Of a stretch of 48,905 bases of DNA, positions 46,528-48,905 are shown piece by piece. Numbering within the stretch: the stretch's first letter is position 1; each line of letters starts with the position of its first letter. Source of the DNA: Paracoccaceae bacterium. Its GTDB lineage: Bacteria > Pseudomonadota > Alphaproteobacteria > Rhodobacterales > Rhodobacteraceae. Both the position numbers and the translations under genes were made by a program. The notes under the pieces were generated by a model that was given only the letters and a program-made list of their open reading frames with translations, was not told where the DNA came from and did not search any database. The stretch spans positions 1 through 48,905 of the forward strand of contig WOUW01000034.1 in the NCBI GenBank assembly GCA_009773055.1, written 5' to 3'.

Positions 46528-46557
46528 AAACCCCGCCCCCACCCGGGCGGGGTTTTT
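46528..46557 (+). terminator. Rho-independent terminator after the FadL-like gene
   Basis: AAACCCCGCCC (46528-46538), loop CCACCC, GGGCGGGGTTT (46545-46555), with a T run at 46553-46557. An 11-bp stem, 18 nt after the stop codon. Confidence 0.92.
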
Positions 46558-46606
46558 CGTTGTGGAACGGCTTTCGCCCGGCTAACAGAGGCGCGGGGGT
46601 GACGCG

Positions 46607-47464
46607 ATGATCTACCGATCCGGGAAGGACTACCTGGGCTCGCCGCGCAAGCGGGTGATGCTGTTCGGCATGTCCGGACTGGGAAAGACCTATCTTTCCA
46701 ACCTCTTGCGCGATCATGGCGACTGGTTTCACTACTCGGTCGATTACCGTATCGGCACCCGTTACATGGGCGAATACATCGCCGACAACTTCAAGCGCGA
46801 GGCGATGAAGATCCCGCTCTTGCGCGAGCTTCTGATGACCGACTCTGTCTACATCGCGTCGAACATCACCTTCGACAATCTCGCGCCCCTGTCGACCTAC
46901 CTTGGCAAGCCAGGCGATCCGGACAAGGGCGGAGTGCCCTTTGCCGAATACATGAAACGCCAGGAACAGCACCGCGCCGCCGAAGTCGCCGCCACGCTGG
47001 ATACCGCCCGCTTCATGGAACGGGCCGAGGAAATCTACGGCTATGCGAACTTTGTCTGTGACACCTCGGGGTCGATCTGCGAGGTGGTCAGCGCCGAAGA
47101 CGAGGCCGATCCGGTGATGCGCCAGCTTGCCGACACGCTGCTTCTGGTCTGGATCAAGGGGTCCGATGCCCACACGGCCGAGCTTGTCCGCCGCTTTGAC
47201 CGGGCACCGAAGCCGATGTATTACCAGCCGCACTTTCTTCATGCGGCCTGGGAAGAATACCGCGCAACCCATTCTGTGACCGAGGAAACCTGCGATCCCG
47301 ATCACTTTGTGCGCTGGACCTATGCCCGCGCGCTTGCCCACCGTCAGCCTCGGTATGAGGCAATGGCGCGTTGGGGCGTGACAGTCACGGCAGAAGAGGT
47401 CAGCGAAGTCTCCAGCGCGCGGGAATTCGATGCGCTGATGGCCCGGGCCATAGACCGCATCTGA
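46607..47464 (+). CDS. P-loop NTPase of unknown role
   Basis: A 285-residue cytoplasmic protein with a Walker A motif near the N-terminus (VMLFGMSGLGKTYLSNLL) and a kinase-like layout. Further visible segments are DWFHYSVDYRIGTRYMG, FVCDTSGSICEVV with an acidic residue typical of a Walker B-like strand, and LADTLLLVWIKGSDAH. It resembles a Rhodobacterales family simply called ATPase. Nothing in the neighbourhood (porin, metA) points to a function. It starts after GTGACGCG with only a weak ribosome-binding site. Confidence 0.7.
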   Translation: MIYRSGKDYLGSPRKRVMLFGMSGLGKTYLSNLLRDHGDWFHYSVDYRIGTRYMGEYIADNFKREAMKIPLLRELLMTDSVYIASNITFDNLAPLSTYLGKPGDPDKGGVPFAEYMKRQEQHRAAEVAATLDTARFMERAEEIYGYANFVCDTSGSICEVVSAEDEADPVMRQLADTLLLVWIKGSDAHTAELVRRFDRAPKPMYYQPHFLHAAWEEYRATHSVTEETCDPDHFVRWTYARALAHRQPRYEAMARWGVTVTAEEVSEVSSAREFDALMARAIDRI

Positions 47465-47536
47465 ACTGGGCCGCAACCTTGCAACCTCTGCGATAACCCC
47501 CTAGCACTCGGCCCTCTGGCCTCAAGGACCCCGACC

Positions 47537-48454
47537 ATGCCCATCACGCTTCCCGAAACCCTGCCCGCCTATGACGTGCTGCGGTCCGAGGGCGTCATGG
47601 TCATGTCCCCCGACCGCGCGGCACACCAGGACATCCGACCCTTGCGGATCGGCCTTCTCAACCTGATGCCAAAAAAGATTCAGACGGAAAACCAGTTCGC
47701 CCGGCTGATCGGGGCTACCCCCCTGCAGATCGACCTGCATCTGATCCGCATGTCCAGCCATGAGACCAAGAATACCGCCGCCGAGCACATGGCGACCTTC
47801 TACCGACCGTTTCAGGAGGTGAAGGACCAGAAGTTCGACGGCCTGATCATCACCGGCGCGCCGATCGAGCATCTGGACTTCGAGGACGTCACTTACTGGG
47901 ACGAACTGTGCGAAGTGATGGACTGGACCCAGACCAACGTGCAATCCACCTTCGGCGTCTGCTGGGGCGGGATGGCGATGATCAACCACTTCCACGGCAT
48001 CAAAAAGCACATGCTGGACCACAAGGCTTTCGGCTGCTTCCGGCACCAGAACCTTGCCCCGACCTCGCCCTTCCTGCGCGGCTTCTCGGATGATTTCGTC
48101 ATCCCCGTCAGCCGCTGGACCGAGATGAAACAGGCCGAGATCGACGCGGCCCCCGGCCTGAAGACCCTTCTCGGCAGCGATGAGGTGGGCCCATGCCTGG
48201 TCGAAGACGCCGCCCACCGCGCGCTGTATATCTTCAACCACTTCGAATACGACAGCGACACGCTGAAGCAGGAATATGACCGGGATATCGCAAGTGGCAC
48301 GCCGATCAACGTGCCCTTGAACTACTATCCGGATGACAACCCCGCGATGCCCCCCCTTAACCGGTGGAGAAGCCACGCGCACCTGCTATATGGCAACTGG
48401 ATCAACGAGATCTATCAGTCCACACCCTATGACATTGAAGAGATTGGCCGCTAG
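47537..48454 (+). CDS. metA: Homoserine O-acyltransferase MetA, predicted acetyl-CoA dependent
   Basis: A 305-residue enzyme for the first committed step of methionine synthesis. Catalytic residues match the MetA family: Cys142 in FGVCWGGMA, His235 and Glu237 in IFNHFEYD, and Lys47 in NLMPKKIQ. Residue 111 is Glu ([13 protein letters not shown]). In studied MetA proteins Gly111 gives succinyl-CoA and Glu111 acetyl-CoA specificity, so this one is probably homoserine O-acetyltransferase in spite of the usual succinyltransferase name. An AGGA motif lies about 10 nt before the ATG. The next gene overlaps its end by 26 nt. No SAM-II riboswitch was recognised upstream. Confidence 0.95.
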   Translation: MPITLPETLPAYDVLRSEGVMVMSPDRAAHQDIRPLRIGLLNLMPKKIQTENQFARLIGATPLQIDLHLIRMSSHETKNTAAEHMATFYRPFQEVKDQKFDGLIITGAPIEHLDFEDVTYWDELCEVMDWTQTNVQSTFGVCWGGMAMINHFHGIKKHMLDHKAFGCFRHQNLAPTSPFLRGFSDDFVIPVSRWTEMKQAEIDAAPGLKTLLGSDEVGPCLVEDAAHRALYIFNHFEYDSDTLKQEYDRDIASGTPINVPLNYYPDDNPAMPPLNRWRSHAHLLYGNWINEIYQSTPYDIEEIGR

Positions 48455-48905
48455 CCTCATCATCGCGGCCCTGGGTCTTGCCGGGGTCACCCATTGGCGG
48501 GCTTCGGCGCGCGAGGTCGCCGCCGAGGCGGCCTTCCCGCCGACAGGCGCGTTCCTTACCGTAGACGGGCTGCGGCTGCATTACGAGATCGCTGGCAGTG
48601 GTCCTGACCTCGTCATGATCCACGGTGCAAGCGGTTCGCTGCGTGACATGACCTTCGCTTTGCGCGACCGGCTGACCGACCGCTTTCGGGTCATTGTCGT
48701 TGACCGTCCGGGCCTTGGCCATTCCGACGCCCTGCCCGAGACAAGCCTTCGCGCGCAGGCGCGGCATATCAAGGCCGGGCTTGCCCAGCTTGGTGTGACC
48801 GATCCCGTCGTCCTTGGCCAAAGCTATGGTGGCGCGGTCGCGTTGGCCTGGGCGCTTGATGGTGGTCCCAAGGCGTTGGTGCTGGTGGCGTCGCCATCGC
48901 TGCCC
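48429..48905 (+). CDS. Alpha/beta hydrolase (3' truncated by window edge)
   Basis: The first 159 residues of a hydrolase, running off the window. It begins at ATG 48429 inside the end of metA, with a signal or anchor peptide ([18 protein letters not shown]). The alpha/beta hydrolase core follows: [20 protein letters not shown] with the oxyanion His-Gly, [11 protein letters not shown], and the nucleophile elbow [12 protein letters not shown] with the GxSxG Ser. The catalytic His and acid lie outside the window. The 26-nt overlap suggests co-expression with metA, although no functional link is evident. Confidence 0.85.
   Translation, partial: MTLKRLAASLIIAALGLAGVTHWRASAREVAAEAAFPPTGAFLTVDGLRLHYEIAGSGPDLVMIHGASGSLRDMTFALRDRLTDRFRVIVVDRPGLGHSDALPETSLRAQARHIKAGLAQLGVTDPVVLGQSYGGAVALAWALDGGPKALVLVASPSLP

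Noticed and set aside
47465..47536. Possible SAM-II riboswitch before metA
   Set aside because: The gap is short and a fragment CGATAA...TAGC resembles part of the motif, but the A-rich AAAAGG segment and a consistent pseudoknot are missing.

Overview
The window is GC-rich chromosomal DNA (roughly 60-65 % GC by eye) from an alphaproteobacterium, most likely a member of the Rhodobacterales (Rhodobacteraceae/Paracoccaceae). The evidence is the dusB(nifR3)-ntrB-ntrC-ntrY-ntrX block with an NtrC that lacks the sigma-54 contact loop, fused ispDF followed by pgpA and cinA, an hfq-hflX pair after trkA-trkH, a recA with GTTC-N7-GTTC type SOS boxes, eukaryote-type NADP isocitrate dehydrogenase, and lineage-typical small families (DUF6456/DUF6477, the recA-adjacent sulfotransferase-like protein, the SYLF lipoprotein). 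No rRNA, tRNA, CRISPR array, prophage or complete insertion sequence was found.

Layout. 1-4.9 kb: end of an unidentified gene, HD-domain phosphohydrolase, icd, a YitT-like membrane protein, typA. 4.9-11.4 kb: a glycosyltransferase interrupted by an amber codon, then on the minus strand a class II glutamine amidotransferase, a DUF1330 protein, alaS, a MOSC protein and recA. 11.6-21.1 kb: sulfotransferase-like protein, SYLF lipoprotein, beta-hydroxyacid dehydrogenase, a penicillin-acylase-family gene broken by a 7-bp tandem duplication, trkA-trkH potassium uptake, hfq and a frameshifted hflX. 21.1-28.3 kb: the nitrogen-regulation operon on the minus strand. 28.5-31.9 kb: ispDF-pgpA-cinA and the ammonium channel amt. 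31.9-39.4 kb: secreted-type esterase, RatA/Coq10-like protein, hpt with a 58-residue membrane protein, dihaem cytochrome c, lipA, aqpZ, a LysE exporter, DUF6456 and DUF6477 genes. 39.4-48.9 kb: an MttB-family methyltransferase, guaA, a SAM methyltransferase, nitroreductase, EamA transporter, FadL-like porin, P-loop protein, metA and the start of an alpha/beta hydrolase.

How parts work together. NtrB/NtrC and NtrY/NtrX sense nitrogen status. A perfect TGCAC-N7-GTGCA palindrome (28384-28400) overlaps the predicted -35 element of the dusB-ntrBC promoter, and a related palindrome lies about 100 bp before amt, suggesting one regulon inside the window. recA carries one perfect and one near-perfect LexA-type box around its predicted promoter. 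Several junctions have hairpin terminators or short palindromes.

Nothing here amounts to a clearly new multi-gene system. The most noteworthy observations are the three genes with three different kinds of disabling lesion between 4.9 and 21.1 kb (nonsense, 7-bp duplication, short deletion), the nitrogen-control sites, a 14-bp repeat spaced exactly 50 bp in the DUF6456/DUF6477 divergent promoter, mutually exclusive hairpins abutting the amt ribosome-binding site, and a MetA whose residue 111 predicts acetyl-CoA rather than succinyl-CoA use.
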